64,000 nucleotides of DNA from Patescibacteria group bacterium (GTDB lineage Bacteria; Patescibacteriota; Microgenomatia; UBA1406; GWC2-37-13): NCBI GenBank assembly GCA_026415975.1, contig JAOAFZ010000001.1:186001-250000 (forward strand), given 5' to 3'. Every line of letters begins with the position of its first letter. Positions within the stretch are counted from its first letter, which is position 1. The notes under the pieces are model-generated. The model had not been told where the DNA came from, did not search any database, and worked only from the letters and a program-made list of their open reading frames with translations. Below are positions 8,171-16,331 of the stretch, one piece after another. Position numbers and translations under genes: made by a program.

Positions 8171-9313
8171 ATGAACCAGAAGACCGTGTTGTTGGTTGGT
8201 GCAGTGCTATATCTTGCTGCAGCGGCAGGATCGTATGCCTTCTTTTCGATGTCCGCCCCGATGCAACCGGCAGAAAAGCCTGTTGCAGATGCCAGCCCAG
8301 ACAGGAAACAGGAAGATGCCGCTCCTAAAACGGAAGAGTGTCCCCTCAATGGGCAGCTCTACTCGAAAGCACAGCGCGCCGCCTGGGAAAAACGTCGCCC
8401 GCTTGGTATATCCATTGAAAACAGCGTGGACGCAAGACCGCAGTCCGGCCTGAGCTCTGCAGATATTGTGTATGAGGCTGTTGCAGAGGGTGGGATAACG
8501 AGGTTTCTTGGAATCTACTATTGTGACAGCGCTGAAACAGTTGGTCCTGTGCGTTCTGCCCGCATCTATTTTATACGGATCCTTCAGGGGTATGGGGTCT
8601 ACCCGCTTTATGCTCATGTCGGTGGGGCAAATACTCCCGGTCCGGCAGATGCCTTAGGCGAGATACGTGAACTCGGATGGGGTAACTATAATGATTTAAA
8701 TCAGTTTTCAGTGCCGTTTCCGAACTTCTGGCGTGACTATGAAAGACTTCCCGGTGTGGCTACTGAGCACACGATGTACACGGACACCGCAAAACTCTGG
8801 TCATTTGCTGCGAAGAACCGCAACCTTACCAACGTGGATGAGGAAGGTACTTCCTGGGATGAGTCCTTTACTTCATGGAAGTTTGCCGATGATGCCAAGA
8901 CCAAAGGCAATACCGTCAGCATTTCGTATGAGTTCTGGACAGCTTCTCGCTCGACAATGGGTGTTGACTGGGCATATGACCCGAAGACGAATAGCTATCT
9001 TCGGTCAAATGGGGGAAAGCCACACCTTGACAAGAATACCGAAGAGCAGCTTAGGGTAAAAAATGTCGTTGTGATGGAAGTGGATGAATCTCCGGCAAAT
9101 GATGGCTATCCGGGCGGCCATCTTCTGTATGACCTTATTGGCTCTGGGAAAGCCTACATATTCCAGAACGGCAACGCAATCGAGGGTAAGTGGAGTAAAG
9201 ACGATGAAGAAAGCCGTATCATCTTTACGGACGCGAAGGGTGCTGAGATCTCGATTGTACGCGGTAAGGTATGGGTATCTGTTGTACCGACCGGAGCGGA
9301 AGTCGAGTTCTGA
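8171..9313 (+). CDS. DUF3048 domain protein, exported and membrane-anchored
   Basis: A 380-aa protein with an N-terminal signal or anchor (VLLVGAVLYLAAAAGSYAFF, about 5-24), a low-complexity linker, and the two-part DUF3048 domain (about 57-375; the YerB lipoprotein family of Bacillus). Typical blocks are PLGISIENSVDARPQSGL, VGPVRSARIYFI and a GHLLYDLIGSGKAYIFQNG segment near the end. No lipobox cysteine is seen in the signal. Function in this family is unknown; the domain is expected outside the membrane. It is first in a run with the winged-helix gene (10-nt gap) and secDF. Confidence 0.88.
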   Translation: MNQKTVLLVGAVLYLAAAAGSYAFFSMSAPMQPAEKPVADASPDRKQEDAAPKTEECPLNGQLYSKAQRAAWEKRRPLGISIENSVDARPQSGLSSADIVYEAVAEGGITRFLGIYYCDSAETVGPVRSARIYFIRILQGYGVYPLYAHVGGANTPGPADALGEIRELGWGNYNDLNQFSVPFPNFWRDYERLPGVATEHTMYTDTAKLWSFAAKNRNLTNVDEEGTSWDESFTSWKFADDAKTKGNTVSISYEFWTASRSTMGVDWAYDPKTNSYLRSNGGKPHLDKNTEEQLRVKNVVVMEVDESPANDGYPGGHLLYDLIGSGKAYIFQNGNAIEGKWSKDDEESRIIFTDAKGAEISIVRGKVWVSVVPTGAEVEF

Positions 9314-9323
9314 TCGTTAAAAT

Positions 9324-9899
9324 ATGTTGCACCATATTATACCGTCTAAGACGCGGCGGAAAATTCTGGAATTGTTTTTCAAAAACACGAAAGAAAATTA
9401 TTACCTCCGGCGTATTGTTCGTGAGGTAAACGAAGAAGTAAATGCGGTTAAACGTGAGCTGGATATTCTTACCGAAGCGAAAGCGTTAATTCGTGAAAAG
9501 CGCCTAAATAAAGTTTTTTATTCACTGAATAAAAACTGGATATATTTTGACGAATTTCTTCGTATATTTGCTAAATCTGGGTCGGTGTATGTGCAGATTC
9601 ATAAGAATCTTTCTCGGATAGGAAAACTTAAGTATATTGCTATGGCAAAAAGTCTGGTAAAAGACGGTATGGAAAAGAAGGAAGATGTTGCGATCCTCTT
9701 TGTGGGAGTCGTTGTGATTCCTGAAATTGAACTGGTAATGGCTGAGGTTGAAAAGGCAATGGGTCGTGAGATAAACTACACCGTTATGACAGAAGAAGAA
9801 TTTGCATTCCGGAAAAAGAGCAATGACCCATTTATCTGGCGGTTTTTGCGCCAGCCGAAGATTATGCTTTTGGGACAGGAGGAAGAGCTTGTAAAATGA
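9324..9899 (+). CDS. Winged-helix regulator with a degenerate nucleotidyltransferase-like domain
   Basis: A 191-aa protein. Residues 7-75 form an ArsR-like winged helix (KTRRKILELFF, NYYLRRIVREV, VKRELDILTEAKALI, then the wing KVFYSLNKN). Residues 90-187 resemble the minimal nucleotidyltransferase domain found in archaeal and bacterial regulators, with the conserved tail GREINYTVMTEEEF and PFIWRFLRQPKIMLLG. The catalytic G-S...D-x-D motif is not recognisable (KKEDVAILFVG stands where SDIDLLVIG-like sequence is expected), so catalysis is doubtful. It overlaps secD by 4 nt (ATGA) and is probably co-translated with it. The regulatory target is unknown. Confidence 0.75.
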   Translation: MLHHIIPSKTRRKILELFFKNTKENYYLRRIVREVNEEVNAVKRELDILTEAKALIREKRLNKVFYSLNKNWIYFDEFLRIFAKSGSVYVQIHKNLSRIGKLKYIAMAKSLVKDGMEKKEDVAILFVGVVVIPEIELVMAEVEKAMGREINYTVMTEEEFAFRKKSNDPFIWRFLRQPKIMLLGQEEELVK

Positions 9900-11263
9900 A
9901 AATATTTACCCGGGGACTCGTAGCAATTGCTGTCTTTCTCCTTTTGTGGGTAAATTTACCGGTTTCTATTCCCTATAATTTCACCATTGGTGTCCGTACA
10001 TTCACTGGAGAGATCACACGCCCTACCTTTGTTCAAACAATAGACGGTCGTCAGCTGGTGCGCGATTTTTCATTGAAGCTAGGTCTTGATTTACAGGGAG
10101 GGAGCAGCCTGATCTTTCAGGCGGATACATCTGGGCTCGCGAAAGCTGATGTAAACGATGCCCTTGATTCAGCGCGCGATATAATCGAACGGAGGGTAAA
10201 CATGTTTGGCGTTTCGGAACCTTCGATACGCACTATCCGCTCGGGAGAATCCTACCGTATTGCGGTAGATCTTCCCGGAGTTGCCGATCCTGTTGAGGCA
10301 ATATCACTCATTGGATCTACTGCTCAGTTAACCTTTCAGGAAATTGCCACTCCTGAGGCAACTATCGCCACTGATGAGGCAAATCTGGCGACAGCATCCG
10401 CGCGTATGCCGACCTTCATCGAAACAGGTCTTTCTGGAAAAGATGTGAAAAAAGCCAGTGTAACGTTCAATTCGGAAACAGGAGAGCCCGAGGTACTACT
10501 TGAATTTAAGGAGGAAGGAAGAAAAAAGTTCGCCGAGATCAGTAAACGTAACGTCGGTCGGCAGGTGGCAATTCTACTGGATGATGAAGTTCTCTCTGCT
10601 CCGGTTGTCCAGACACCTATCCTGGACGGAAATGCGGTAATCAGCGGAAACTTTACTACGGATAGTGCCAAGCAGTTTGCTATTGCAATCAACTCAGGGG
10701 CCCTCCCGGTACCGGTTAAGTTACTAGAACGGAGGAATGTCGGTCCAACGCTGGGCGCAGTTGAGGTTAGGCAAAGTCTGATTGCAGGAATAGCCGGGTT
10801 GCTTATGGTTATGCTTTTTATGGTAGCGTACTATGGACGTCTTGGACTGATTGCCTGTGTAGCCCTTCTGTTTTATGGTCTTATTACTCTGGCAATCTTT
10901 CGGGCCATCCCCATCGTGCTGACCTTGCCGGGAATTGCAGGCTTTATTCTTTCCATCGGTATGGCGGTAGACTCTAATATACTCATTTTTGAGCGAATTA
11001 AGGAAGAAATACGAAAAGGAAGGGACTTTCGGCAGGCAATACGACTCGGTTTCGGGCGTGCTATGGATGCAATTAAGGACGCAAACGTCACAACCCTGTT
11101 GGTAGCTTTTATCCTGTTTAACCCCTTGAACTGGGATTTTCTCCCCCAGTTTGGACTCGTGCGCGGATTTGCTTTGACATTGGCAATTGGCGTGGTTACC
11201 AGTCTTTTTACGGGAATTATCATTACCCGTAAACTGATCCAGTTTTTTTACCGGAGCTCATGA
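9896..11263 (+). CDS. secD: Protein translocase subunit SecD
   Basis: Inner-membrane RND-type component of the Sec machinery that uses the proton motive force to assist export. The 455-aa protein has one N-terminal membrane helix (about 5-24), the periplasmic P1 base with LGLDLQGGSSLIFQAD (about 62-77), a second periplasmic region, and five C-terminal helices starting near residue 300, including the conserved AVDSNILIFERIKEE. It overlaps the upstream regulator and downstream secF by 4 nt each. Confidence 0.96.
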   Translation: MKIFTRGLVAIAVFLLLWVNLPVSIPYNFTIGVRTFTGEITRPTFVQTIDGRQLVRDFSLKLGLDLQGGSSLIFQADTSGLAKADVNDALDSARDIIERRVNMFGVSEPSIRTIRSGESYRIAVDLPGVADPVEAISLIGSTAQLTFQEIATPEATIATDEANLATASARMPTFIETGLSGKDVKKASVTFNSETGEPEVLLEFKEEGRKKFAEISKRNVGRQVAILLDDEVLSAPVVQTPILDGNAVISGNFTTDSAKQFAIAINSGALPVPVKLLERRNVGPTLGAVEVRQSLIAGIAGLLMVMLFMVAYYGRLGLIACVALLFYGLITLAIFRAIPIVLTLPGIAGFILSIGMAVDSNILIFERIKEEIRKGRDFRQAIRLGFGRAMDAIKDANVTTLLVAFILFNPLNWDFLPQFGLVRGFALTLAIGVVTSLFTGIIITRKLIQFFYRSS

Positions 11264-12126
11264 TTCCATTTCTTAAGTATTCCAAACTGTATGCAGCAAT
11301 CTCACTTATTGCTCTGGCAATAGGAACGTACTCGGTGATTACGTTCGGATTCAGATATTCTGTTGAGTTTATCGGTGGTTCCGATCTCCGGTATAAGGCT
11401 AATCCTCCGATTTCCGCTGAGTTAGTGCGGTCTGTTTTGGAAAAACAGGAAATAGAGGGGGCTACTGTATCGGTCAGCAATGGAATAGTGGACATTCGCA
11501 CTCCACCTCTTTCTGAAATTCAGGAACGTGATCTTCGCAACGCACTCTCGAAGGAAGCAAACACCAAAATAGAAGTTCTGAGATCGGAAACAGTTGGGCC
11601 GACAATGAGCCAGGATGCTGTTCGTAAAACCGTGATTGCAAGCGGGCTGGGAGTTCTCGGTATCCTGTTGTATGTTGCGTATGCATTTCGAAATTTTACG
11701 TTTGCAATAGCCGCAGTAATTGCCCTATTCCACGATGTCCTTATTCTAATAGGCAGTTATTCGCTCCTTTCGCGGTTTTTCGGGGCAGAACTGGATACAC
11801 TTTTTGTAACTGCTACTTTAACTACGATGTCTTTTTCAGTTCATGACACCATCGTCATGTACGATCAGTTGCGGTTTTATATCCGGAAACATGGTACTCG
11901 CGAGGTTGGTATTTTCGCAAATATTGCAATCACAGAGACGATAGTGCGTTCACTAAACAACTCACTTACAATTATATTTATGTTACTTGCCCTTGCACTA
12001 CTTGGTGGAGAAACGATTCGCTTCTTTGCGATCTCACTGCTAATTGGGACCATAGTCGGCACGTACTCATCGCCGTTTGTCTCAATGCCGATTGCTGTCT
12101 GGCTTATTCAGAGGAAGCATTCTTAG
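11260..12126 (+). CDS. secF: Protein translocase subunit SecF
   Basis: Partner of SecD in the SecDF complex. The 288-aa protein has a first membrane helix, the GxDxxGG-related FIGGSDLRYK motif, a short periplasmic loop, and a C-terminal bundle with the family motifs SVHDTIVMYDQLR (about 189-201) and the ETIVRSLNNSLTII segment (about 227-240). It overlaps secD by 4 nt, and its last 23 nt overlap the convergent cca gene tail to tail, leaving no room for a separate terminator. Confidence 0.96.
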   Translation: MIPFLKYSKLYAAISLIALAIGTYSVITFGFRYSVEFIGGSDLRYKANPPISAELVRSVLEKQEIEGATVSVSNGIVDIRTPPLSEIQERDLRNALSKEANTKIEVLRSETVGPTMSQDAVRKTVIASGLGVLGILLYVAYAFRNFTFAIAAVIALFHDVLILIGSYSLLSRFFGAELDTLFVTATLTTMSFSVHDTIVMYDQLRFYIRKHGTREVGIFANIAITETIVRSLNNSLTIIFMLLALALLGGETIRFFAISLLIGTIVGTYSSPFVSMPIAVWLIQRKHS

Positions 12127-13477
12127 AGCTCTGGTCGGCTTTCACTTCACGAAGACGCTTCAGAAGCGTTTCTCGGTCATTTGGCAACCCGGCCTCGATA
12201 ACCTCGGTGAAAATCTTATCAAGGATCTCACCAATCTTTCGTGAGGGTCTTAAAGAGAATATCTCCATCACGTCGTGGCCATTTATTTTCAGGTCTTTCA
12301 CGGAAAACGGCTCGTGCTGAACTTCTTCCAGTCGCTGTTTGAAAAGTTCGTACCGCCAGCTGGTAGGTTTTGCTCCGGAACCGATACGATCTCCGGTACG
12401 TAAGTCGAGCATATCCTGGAGGTTTTCCTTGCCCACGTTCCGAATAAAGCGACGAAGTGCCTTATCCGTCTGAAGTTCGGAGACGGTGAACTGGTGATGC
12501 TCCACCAGCTTGACGAGCTTTTCTTTTTCGGCATTTGACAACTTGAATCGCTCGGCAATCGCCTCTGCCATGTGTTTCCCGACGACTTCATGGTTATAAA
12601 ACGTTACCAGACCGCTCCGGGGGTTCTTTCGATACGTAGGCACTTTCCCGATGTCGTGAATCAGTGCGGCAAAGCGGACTATTGCCTTTTCTGAAGGACA
12701 GAACCGGAGCGACTCAACAAGATGGGTTCCTACGTCGTATTTATGGTGGCGCATCGGGCTCTTCTGATCGATCGCGAATGCGGCTTCAACTTCCGGAAGA
12801 ATATACCTCAGTAATCCTAGCTCACGGAGCAAGAGTACACCGCCTGCAGGATCGCGGGAGACGAGTATTCTGAAAAATTCGTCCCGGATCCGCTCCCAGG
12901 ATATATTCAATATCCGGTCGGCATTGCGGATAAGCGACTCTCGTGTCTCTGCTTCTATCTCGAAACTGAGTACGGTGGCGAATCGTACTGCACGAAGAAG
13001 CCTGAGAGCATCTTCTGCAAAACGGGTATCCGGATTTCCGACTGCCCGAATTACTTTCCGTTCGAGGTCTTTGCAACCAGAAAACGGATCTACCAGGACT
13101 GAGCCGTCATAGGCAATGGCGTTGATCGTAAAGTCACGGCGTGCCAGGTCTTCCTCGATCGAATCTGTCCACTCCACAGAATCGGGACGGCGGGAGTCAG
13201 TATAGTCGCTTTCCTTGCGGAAGGTGGTGACTTCAAACACGTGCTTTGTTCCGTTTGTCTCCACGGGGATTCCCACCGTTCCAAATGTATTGTTGTAAAA
13301 ACCATCAGGAAACAGCTCTAGAATCTGCTCAGGCCGGGCGCTCACGGCAAAATCCCAGTCTTCAGTCTCACCAAGCAACAGTAGATTCCGCACGGCTCCA
13401 CCCACAAGGTAGATGCGGTACCCGGCCTTCTGAAATGTATGCATGAAAGCAAGTACATGATCGGGAAGAGAAAGCAT
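12104..13477 (-). CDS. cca: CCA tRNA nucleotidyltransferase (class II) with HD domain
   Basis: Builds or repairs the 3' CCA end of tRNA. The 457-aa protein has the polymerase-beta-like head (LVGGAVRNLLLL near 24-35; the EDWDFAV metal motif near 38-44; RRDFTINAIAY near 114-124), the tRNA-binding neck, and an HD phosphohydrolase domain (RFAALIHDIGK near 265-275). The GGxVRD motif ends in N rather than D. The class II fold cannot by itself exclude a poly(A) polymerase role. The start sits 5 nt after an extended -10 TATAAT. Its 3' end overlaps secF. Confidence 0.92.
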   Translation of the reverse strand: MLSLPDHVLAFMHTFQKAGYRIYLVGGAVRNLLLLGETEDWDFAVSARPEQILELFPDGFYNNTFGTVGIPVETNGTKHVFEVTTFRKESDYTDSRRPDSVEWTDSIEEDLARRDFTINAIAYDGSVLVDPFSGCKDLERKVIRAVGNPDTRFAEDALRLLRAVRFATVLSFEIEAETRESLIRNADRILNISWERIRDEFFRILVSRDPAGGVLLLRELGLLRYILPEVEAAFAIDQKSPMRHHKYDVGTHLVESLRFCPSEKAIVRFAALIHDIGKVPTYRKNPRSGLVTFYNHEVVGKHMAEAIAERFKLSNAEKEKLVKLVEHHQFTVSELQTDKALRRFIRNVGKENLQDMLDLRTGDRIGSGAKPTSWRYELFKQRLEEVQHEPFSVKDLKINGHDVMEIFSLRPSRKIGEILDKIFTEVIEAGLPNDRETLLKRLREVKADQSSKNASSE

Positions 13478-13482
13478 ACGCT

Positions 13483-13491
13483 ATTATAGCA
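13483..13491 (-). promoter_or_regulatory. Extended -10 promoter of cca (leaderless)
   Basis: TGCTATAAT on the minus strand; the -10 box ends 5 nt before ATG 13477. The extended TG motif could compensate for the lack of a clear -35 element. Confidence 0.55.
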
Positions 13492-13531
13492 TTAGCCCGT
13501 TATAATTGAATATTTAAGAAGTTTGGGAACT

Positions 13532-13940
13532 TTACCAGAGCCGCCTTATCTTCTCGACTACCGGCTTAAAGGCTGCGGTTTTAATACGTAAAACCGCTTT
13601 GTCGTACGGCATCCACCCGGCATCATAGAACTCTGACTTCTGAAAGGTAAAGGGAACCATCTCTTCCATATGTACTAGATACCAGATATCCAGGTGTGTT
13701 TGGTATCCAGTCGTCTGCTTTCTTATGATGCCCCATATAGATAAGCCTTCTCCCGGGTACAACGGGTACGAAAAAAGCGCAGAGATGGTGCTCCGGTGCA
13801 CCGGCATCACGGTAGAGAAAGTCATTCGATTCTACATACTTGCGGATACGCGACAGTGTAATCGTATCTACATGGGATAACCGGGCCAGAGCATCCAGTT
13901 CTGCCAAAATCGGGTCTTTATCTGCCGGGGAAAAAGTCAT
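13532..13940 (-). pseudogene. Nudix hydrolase pseudogene (Nudix box deleted, frame shifted)
   Basis: Two overlapping frames give the two ends of one Nudix protein. The first (from ATG 13940) reads through HHLCAFFVPVVPGRR and YMGHHKKADDWIP, the strands just before the Nudix box. The second resumes at GYQTHLDIWYLVHMEEM and runs to EFYDAGWMPYDKAV and a stop at 13532, the usual C-terminal half. The segment that should contain the catalytic GX5EX7REUXEEXGU helix is missing, and the frames do not match across the junction near 13700-13715. The start still overlaps the nfo stop as ATGA, so the gene was once coupled to nfo. A catalytically useful product is unlikely. Confidence 0.8.
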
Positions 13941-14812
13941 AGGGATGGATTGTGATTTATAAATGACCGGGCTATAGTAATATTTCGAGCATCCGGGCCA
14001 TTTCCGTCGAAGCCTGGGGTTTCAAGGATAGCGGGGATGGTTTGCAGGCGAGGATGATTCAGGAGGTTGAGAAAGACGCTCTTTGGTACCAGACCCTCGC
14101 CCAGGTTTTCGTGACGATCACGGAACGAGCCGAAGGGATCGCGACTATCGTTCAGATGAAACAGGGCGACTGAATTCCAGCCGATCAGCGAATCCACGGT
14201 TGCCATGAACGCTTGAAATGACTCAGCTGTTGAAAGATCGTAGCCGGCTGCGTGGAGGTGACAGGTATCCAAACATACTCTTACGCGCGGGCTGTTTATG
14301 TCCGAAAGAATCTGCCCCAGTTCTTCCAGAGTTCTTCCGATTTTCCGCGTCGCAACATTCTCGATGATAAGGATACTCTCTTCCGGAGTTTCCGCGAGTA
14401 TTTCCCGGATATTTCCCAGAAGTATCGGGTACTTTTCGTGCATGAAGAGGCCATCTGTAGCGTATCCTTTATCCTTATAGGAGCCAAGGTGGACAACACT
14501 GCCGGACACTCCCATTCGCGGTTGTAGCCGGAGCTCTGCAATGAGAGCCGTTTTCGAGACTGCTCCGATCCGTTCGCTGTCTGCCAGATTAATCAGGTAA
14601 CTGGCATGAAAAAATACCGGCCCCACACCAAGTTCTACCGCCCGTTTCCTGAAAGCTGTCGCGGAAACATCGCTAACGGTTGCCGGTTTCCAGATGCGGG
14701 GTGAAGTAGAGAAGATCTGGAGAGCGTTCCCCCCCATTGCCACAATCCTCTCAAGGGCGGATTCATAACCGCCTGAAACCGAAAGATGGGCACCGATTTT
14801 CAGCTCAGTCAT
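13937..14812 (-). CDS. nfo: Deoxyribonuclease IV (endonuclease IV, AP endonuclease)
   Basis: Zinc-dependent AP endonuclease of base-excision repair with a TIM-barrel fold (291 aa). Characteristic blocks are IGAHLSVSGG (6-15), FFHASYLINLA, VVHLGSY, ILIIENVA, VCLDTCHLHAAGYDL and FHLNDSRDPFGS, with the RHENLGEG motif near 237-244 supplying the expected His, Glu and Asp ligands. The gene is intact, although both neighbours that overlap it by ATGA junctions are decayed. It probably depends on the promoter upstream of the serine-hydrolase pseudogene. Confidence 0.95.
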   Translation of the reverse strand: MTELKIGAHLSVSGGYESALERIVAMGGNALQIFSTSPRIWKPATVSDVSATAFRKRAVELGVGPVFFHASYLINLADSERIGAVSKTALIAELRLQPRMGVSGSVVHLGSYKDKGYATDGLFMHEKYPILLGNIREILAETPEESILIIENVATRKIGRTLEELGQILSDINSPRVRVCLDTCHLHAAGYDLSTAESFQAFMATVDSLIGWNSVALFHLNDSRDPFGSFRDRHENLGEGLVPKSVFLNLLNHPRLQTIPAILETPGFDGNGPDARNITIARSFINHNPSL

Positions 14813-15395
14813 AATGATTGATTTTCCGACTCATATTCGGGCCGATTTGCAATCCAGTAACGGTGTTGCAACGCAATCCTAGTCTCGACCCCTACTACCG
14901 TCAGAGGTAACAATACACCCCCCCAGTGGTCAGTATACTTCCCTTCCTAATCGGTGAACCCACGCTTTTGCTCCGGGGGTTTAACCGCGACAAAAGTTTC
15001 TCGATCCGGCAACGGGGCACCGTCCCAGTGTGCTGTCGTACCGTTGCGGGATACCCCGCCGGCTAGATGCCGGATTGTCATCATTTTCCCGGCAAGAAGC
15101 TCTGGCAGGCAATACTGGACATACTGGTCCAGATGCAGTTTTTTTCCTGCACGAGTTGCAGCACAACGATCGCCGTAAATATTTTTGAGATTGATGCGAT
15201 ACGACAAGTTATATCAAGCGTGAAGCGCTCACCACTGATTTGATTTGCATGTCTTATTCCGGTTGTAATGGTTGTTTCCCGGTTATGAACTATACCAATG
15301 GAAATACCGGGAATTCGATCATAAAAGCGCTGGCAATCTGCTGATTGGGTAATAACCCGCGAAAAAGTGGAAAAATCCGGATGGATACTAAGCAT
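14809..15395 (-). pseudogene. Serine hydrolase (class C beta-lactamase/DD-peptidase-like) pseudogene
   Basis: From ATG 15395 the frame reads IPGISIGIVHNRETTI and CRIASISKIFTAIV, carrying the SxxK nucleophile motif (SISK). At a run of seven A near 15135 the frame slips; the next frame continues KKLHLDQYVQYCLPELLAGK and TIRHLAGGVSR, as expected for this family. It reaches an in-frame TAG at 14947-14949. Beyond that, the same frame stays readable for 45 codons (EGKYTDHWGGVLLPL onward) to a TGA at 14809 that overlaps the nfo ATG. The YxN and HxG/KTG regions are missing. So it has a frameshift, a premature stop and an internal deletion. The promoter is retained. A single sequencing error could explain the slip but not the rest. 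Confidence 0.8.
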
Positions 15396-15401
15396 TAGTA
15401 T

Positions 15402-15407
15402 ATTGTA
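15402..15407 (-). promoter_or_regulatory. -10 box of the serine hydrolase pseudogene/nfo unit
   Basis: TACAAT ends 6 nt before ATG 15395, the same leaderless spacing as the intact genes. It is the only candidate promoter seen for nfo. No clear -35 element. Confidence 0.45.
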
Positions 15408-15507
15408 CCGTATGATCATCACGGTAATATCGATTCTCATTTGATACGTACTGCAGTAGGATGTAAAACGCAAACGGCTTACGTGAAGTGCTGATTTATT
15501 ATCCCTC

Positions 15508-15536
15508 TTGACAGTGTTTAGCAGAGTTGATATATT
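15508..15536 (+). promoter_or_regulatory. Promoter of the hrcA-grpE-dnaK-dnaJ operon
   Basis: A perfect TTGACA (15508-15513), 17-nt spacer and TATATT (15531-15536). The start near 15543 gives a leader of about 24 nt. It is the closest match to the sigma-70 consensus in the window and overlaps the CIRCE-like operator. Confidence 0.75.
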
Positions 15537-15544
15537 TGTGCTAA
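15518..15544 (+). promoter_or_regulatory. CIRCE-like HrcA operator
   Basis: TTAGCA and TGCTAA form a perfect 6-bp inverted repeat laid out as 9-9-9 (TTAGCAGAG, 9 nt, TTGTGCTAA), the geometry of the CIRCE element TTAGCACTC-N9-GAGTGCTAA; the three inner bases of each arm diverge. It covers the spacer, the -10 box and the predicted start site, so HrcA binding would block transcription. Position before hrcA supports autoregulation. Confidence 0.75.
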
Positions 15545-15566
15545 TTACCAGTGTGGAATATACCGT

Positions 15567-16310
15567 ATGAATGATCTAACGCAGCGTCAAATAGACATTC
15601 TCCGTGCAGTTATCTTGGAATATAATGAGACGGGTGAGGCGGTTGGTTCAGAGGTGCTCGAAAAAAAATACAAGCTGGGAGTTTCCCCTGCAACTATCCG
15701 TAACGAAATGGCGGAGTTATCCAAAAAAGGATACCTGACCAAGACACATTTCTCCTCCGGTCGTATTCCATCAGCAAAAGGCTACCGGTTTTATATTCAA
15801 AACCTGATGAAGAAGCGCGAGCTCTCAACGTTCGATGAAGTGGCATACAAGAATAGTATCTGGGATGAGCGTAACAACCGGCACCGCCTTATGACTCATG
15901 CTGCCAAGGCACTTGCCCAGCGCACTGGACTTCTCTCGCTGGTAGCTACAAATTACGGTGATGTTTATTATGCCGGAGTGGCAAATTTGCTGGATAAAAA
16001 CGAGTTCCTAAATCTTGATGTTTCAAAAAACCTCTTTACGCTACTTGACGAGACGTTTTTTTGGGAAAGTATATTAAAGCGTTTCGTTACTGTAGAAGAG
16101 GATGTAATGTACATTTTGGGTGAAGAAGACTTTCATAATCCTGTTTTTGAACCCTGTGCCAGCGTTTTTGCCTCGTTTGAGGGTGGTGATGAAATTCGCG
16201 GTATTGTTGGAGTCGTAGGTCCGAAACGAATGTACTACGAGGTTATAACTCCGCAGGTAGAGCATCTTTCGAATTTGATTGAAGATATTATGCGGGAAAG
16301 TACGAAATAA
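15567..16310 (+). CDS. hrcA: Heat-inducible transcription repressor HrcA (short form)
   Basis: Repressor of class I heat-shock genes that binds CIRCE. Residues 1-75 are the winged helix (LTQRQIDILRAVI, SPATIRNEMAELSKKGYL, SSGRIPSAKGYRFY); the rest is the GAF-like dimerisation domain ending with the conserved IVGVVGPKRMYY motif. At 247 aa it is well below the roughly 340 aa of typical HrcA, so part of the central region or inserted domain is reduced. It is the first gene of the chaperone operon, with the CIRCE-like site just upstream. Confidence 0.9.
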   Translation: MNDLTQRQIDILRAVILEYNETGEAVGSEVLEKKYKLGVSPATIRNEMAELSKKGYLTKTHFSSGRIPSAKGYRFYIQNLMKKRELSTFDEVAYKNSIWDERNNRHRLMTHAAKALAQRTGLLSLVATNYGDVYYAGVANLLDKNEFLNLDVSKNLFTLLDETFFWESILKRFVTVEEDVMYILGEEDFHNPVFEPCASVFASFEGGDEIRGIVGVVGPKRMYYEVITPQVEHLSNLIEDIMRESTK

Positions 16311-16331
16311 AGTTGCTATTTTAATTCTTAT

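Noticed and set aside
14947-14949. TAG read as a sense codon in the serine-hydrolase frame
   Set aside because: TAG ends infB, secF and map normally, and the gene has two further lesions.
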